Source: Sphingomonas oligophenolica (lineage in GTDB: Bacteria; Pseudomonadota; Alphaproteobacteria; Sphingomonadales; Sphingomonadaceae). From it: 64,000 bases of DNA. Of this stretch, positions 61,408-64,000 are shown one piece after another. The DNA lies in contig NZ_RCZK01000012.1 in the NCBI RefSeq assembly GCF_006438955.1, positions 1 to 64,000 of the forward strand. Reading direction: 5' to 3'. Position 1 is the first letter of the stretch. The number at the start of each line of letters is the position of its first letter. The translations under genes were made by a program, and so were the position numbers. Under the pieces are notes generated by a model. The model was not told the origin of the DNA. It made no database searches and worked only from the letters and a program-made list of their open reading frames with translations.

Positions 61408-64000
61408 GCCGCCTCGTCGATCAGCAACGCGGCGGGAAACAGGATCGAGAAGTGCGCGCCGCTGGCATCGGCCCGATTCATTGCGCTGACCGACAGATGC
61501 ATCGCCTGCGCGAACCCCTTGACGATCGCGAGGCCGAGGCCGGTGCCCCCGGTGCGGTCCGACCCTTTCAACCGGTGGAAGCGATCGAACGCGCGCAGTT
61601 CCATGCCGGGTGGCAGACCCGGTCCGTAGTCGATCACCGCGAGCGTCACCCCATCGGGAACGCGGCGCCCCTCGAACCGGATCGCGGAACCGGCGGCGCC
61701 GAACTTGGCGGCATTGTCGAGCAGGTTGATGAGGATATGGCCGAGCAGCCGCGGGTCGGCGCGGACCAAAGGGAGGTTGGGCGGCACGTCGAGCTCGATC
61801 GCACGGCCGGTCAGCGCGATCCGCATGTCGTGGACGGCGCTGGCAACCGCATCGGTCAGGTCGATCGGCTCGGTGCGAATCGCCAGCGCGCCGGCCTCGA
61901 TCCGGGTAATCTCGATCAGATCGTCGAAGAACCGCGCGAGCCGCTGCGCCTGATCGCGGATCGTCGCGACCAGCACGGCGTCGCGGCCGTCTTCCGCGAG
62001 CGCGTCCGCCGCCGCGCCGATCGCGGTCAGCGGGGTGCGCAAATCATGCCCGATCGACGACAACAGCGTCGCGCGCAGATCGTCGCGTTCGCGGATGCTG
62101 GCGACATCGCGCATCTCCGCCTCCAGCCGCAACCGCTCGTGCGCAAGTGCGGCCTGGTCGATCAGGCTCATCAACAGCAACATCCGGTCCGCTGGGACAG
62201 GCTCGCTCGAGTCGCCTCGCGCGACGCCGAGCACCGCGAGTACGCCCAAGGCAGTCGCGAGTGGGCGGAACTGCCATTCGGACGAGGTCAGCGTGCCCGT
62301 ACCGCGCCCTGCGGGCTCGCCACGATCGAACACCCAATCAACCGCCGCGTTCTCGATCGCGCTCAGCCTGTTTTCCGGCGGACAGGCAGCGACGAGCCGT
62401 GTCGTACGCCCATCGCGCAGCAGCAGGACGGTATCGACCTCCAGGATGCGCGAGACTTCGGCGCAGATCGCATGTGCGGTCTCGGCCTCGTCGGACAGCG
62501 CGCCCAGCGTCTTGGCGAAGCCGGCGATCGCGGCATTTTCGCGCGCGCTGCGCCCGCCGAGCAACGCCTGCGCGCGAACGCGCCCGGCGAGCTGGCTGAC
62601 CAGCACGCCGACCCCGATCAGCACCGCGACGGTGATGACATTCTGCGGATCGTAGATCGTGAAGGTGTGGATCGGAGGCAGGAAAAACCAATTATACGCC
62701 AGCCCGGCGAGCACGCCCGCGAGGATACCCGGTCGCAGCCCGAGCGTGCTGGCACAGGCGACCACGGGGAGCAGATAGAGCAGGTCGATGCTCTGATAGC
62801 CGATCCACGGGTTGAGCAGCAGCGCGACCAGCGTCAGCGCAGCGACCGCGGCGATCGTGATCGCATAGCTGCCCCAGCTCGCCCAATCGAGCGGCTGGGT
62901 GACAGCGGGTTTTGCCGCGCGCACTTCGCCTGCCGCCGGGATGACGTGGATTGCCAAGCCCGGCGAGGCGCGGACGAGCCGGTCGACGACCGATCCATGG
63001 CGCAGTTCGAACCACCAGCTGCGTTGCGATTTGCCAATCACGACCTGCGTCGCATGCATCGCGGCGAGCTGGTCGCGCATCCCCTCGATCACCGACGCCG
63101 CCGGGATAGTGACGATCGTCGCGCCCAGGCTCGCGGCGAGCGACAGGGTGGCGCTGAGCCGTTCGCGATCGGCCAGCGACAGTCGCGCATCGCGTGGGGT
63201 CTCGACGTGCAGCGCGGTCCACGGGGCGCGCAGCGCGTCGGACAATCGCTTCGCGGTGCGTACCAGCGCGTCCGATCCGGGAAGCTCGCTTACCGCGACC
63301 AGAATGCGCTCGCTCCCGGCGTAGGTGCCCCCGAGCGCATGCGCCTTCAGGTGATCGAGCATTTGCGCATCGACGGTCTGCGCCGCGCGACGCAACGCCA
63401 GTTCGCGCAGCGCCGACAGATTCGATTTCGAGAAGAAATGATGGAGCGCGCGCGCCGCCTCCTCGCGGATATAGACCTTGCCCGCCTTGAGCCGCTCGAT
63501 CAGTTCATCAGGCGGCAGATCGACGATTTCGATCTCCGCGCTTTCGAGGACGTGGTCGGGCACGGTTTCGCGCACCCGGACATGGGTGAAACCCGCGACG
63601 ACGTCGGTCAGGCTCTCGATATGCTGGATGTTGACCGTCGTGAACACGTCGATCCCGGCGTCGCGCAACTCCTCGATATCCTGCCAGCGCTTGGGATGAC
63701 GCGCGTCAGGCGCGTTGCTGTGCGCAAGCTCATCGACCAGCACCAGCGCTGGCGCGCGGGCAATGACCGCGTCGAGGTCCATCTCCGACAGGATACGCCC
63801 GTGATAGGCGATCGCGGAGCGCGGAATCACCTCGAATGGGGCGACGAGCTGTTCGGTTTCGGCGCGGCCGTGCGTCTCCACGACCCCGATGACGGTGTCG
63901 ATCCCGTCGTTCAGCCGCGCCGCGCCCTGGAGCAGCATCTCATAGGTTTTGCCGACCCCAGGGGAGGCGCCGAGGAAAATCTTGAGCCGGCCGCGCGCTT
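61404..64000 (-). CDS. kdpD: KdpD sensor kinase, N-terminus beyond the window
   Basis: KdpD senses potassium and osmotic state. The visible part is about 865 residues, open to the right edge. Domains in order: KdpD N-terminal ATP-binding domain (Walker A LGASPGVGKTYE lies in frame at about 63942-63971), a Usp-like domain (ILVAVSELPGSDALVR), four membrane helices (ASWGSYAITIAAVAALTLVALLL, DLLYLLPVVACASTLGL, GILAGVLAGLAYNWFFLP), a GAF-like region, HisKA with the phospho-His in SSIGHDLRTPLTAIG, and HATPase_c with NLLDNAAKFG, DYGPGLPPG and GGTGLGLAIVKG. Downstream kdpE overlaps it. kdpABC are presumed to lie to the right. Confidence 0.95.
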   Translation of the reverse strand, partial: ARGRLKIFLGASPGVGKTYEMLLQGAARLNDGIDTVIGVVETHGRAETEQLVAPFEVIPRSAIAYHGRILSEMDLDAVIARAPALVLVDELAHSNAPDARHPKRWQDIEELRDAGIDVFTTVNIQHIESLTDVVAGFTHVRVRETVPDHVLESAEIEIVDLPPDELIERLKAGKVYIREEAARALHHFFSKSNLSALRELALRRAAQTVDAQMLDHLKAHALGGTYAGSERILVAVSELPGSDALVRTAKRLSDALRAPWTALHVETPRDARLSLADRERLSATLSLAASLGATIVTIPAASVIEGMRDQLAAMHATQVVIGKSQRSWWFELRHGSVVDRLVRASPGLAIHVIPAAGEVRAAKPAVTQPLDWASWGSYAITIAAVAALTLVALLLNPWIGYQSIDLLYLLPVVACASTLGLRPGILAGVLAGLAYNWFFLPPIHTFTIYDPQNVITVAVLIGVGVLVSQLAGRVRAQALLGGRSARENAAIAGFAKTLGALSDEAETAHAICAEVSRILEVDTVLLLRDGRTTRLVAACPPENRLSAIENAAVDWVFDRGEPAGRGTGTLTSSEWQFRPLATALGVLAVLGVARGDSSEPVPADRMLLLMSLIDQAALAHERLRLEAEMRDVASIRERDDLRATLLSSIGHDLRTPLTAIGAAADALAEDGRDAVLVATIRDQAQRLARFFDDLIEITRIEAGALAIRTEPIDLTDAVASAVHDMRIALTGRAIELDVPPNLPLVRADPRLLGHILINLLDNAAKFGAAGSAIRFEGRRVPDGVTLAVIDYGPGLPPGMELRAFDRFHRLKGSDRTGGTGLGLAIVKGFAQAMHLSVSAMNRADASGAHFSILFPAALLIDEAA

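Overview
The window is a GC-rich chromosome segment from an alphaproteobacterium, most likely a sphingomonad (Sphingomonas or a close relative). This rests on gene content and style rather than on any database search: the CtrA inhibitor SciP, short palindromic and inverted-repeat elements of the kind common in sphingomonads, a serC leader, the serC-serA-hisZ-purA order, and strongly G/C-biased third codon positions. Core metabolic genes dominate, with two accessory stretches.

Left edge (1-2.3 kb): the end of a mobile region. It holds the 3' end of an IS3-type transposase, about 650 bases of gene debris, and a P4-type tyrosine integrase lying beside an intact tRNA-Lys(TTT). 2.4-15.2 kb: housekeeping genes, mostly on the minus strand: folK, a family 5-like uracil-DNA glycosylase, the agmatine-to-putrescine genes aguA and aguB split by a SleB-like cell wall hydrolase, an M28 peptidase, rpsD, chorismate mutase, a block rpiB-glyA-small protein-nrdR-trmJ-like, a Uma2 protein, a DUF3429 protein, a LOG protein and an extensin-like lipoprotein. 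15.3-20.7 kb: a plus-strand biosynthetic run serC, serA, hisZ, purA, preceded by a probable serC leader RNA. 20.7-32.7 kb: a minus-strand stretch with aroC (palindromic operator at its start), a DUF4160/DUF2442 pair behind fabI, a YihY-type membrane protein, a DnaJ-like protein, a transglutaminase plus a fused ATP-grasp/alpha-E protein, and the two-gene NHEJ system ligD and ku. 32.7-38.7 kb: pdxH, a cation efflux protein, a PhzF-like protein, mnmA, sciP, a GlsB/YeaQ small membrane protein and a SIMPL protein. 38.9-54 kb: envelope and transport genes, namely an RND efflux pair, DUF445, a complete-looking Mla-type ABC importer (mlaE with STAS, mlaF, mlaD, PqiC-like lipoprotein), then DUF421, DUF819, DUF2254, an APC-like transporter and a cyclophilin.

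54.1-60.5 kb: an accessory island directly behind tRNA-Ser(GGA). It contains an unknown protein, a ParB-methyltransferase fusion, a DUF5681 protein and a phage large terminase in one tight operon, a small lipoprotein, and an orphan HsdR_N-type nuclease-like protein. Its codon usage is less GC-biased and no integrase, portal, capsid or tail gene is present. The window ends in kdpE and the larger part of kdpD, whose N-terminus runs off the right edge.

Small inverted-repeat elements recur between genes (15.2, 16.6, 31.7, 35.2, 35.3, 48.9 kb) and once inside a gene: a 129-base element sits in frame in the interdomain linker of ligD. The best leads for something new are the capsid-less terminase/methyltransferase island, the fused ATP-grasp/alpha-E protein lacking its usual proteasome-like partner, the fabI-DUF4160-DUF2442 operon, and the regulatory structures upstream of serC and aroC.
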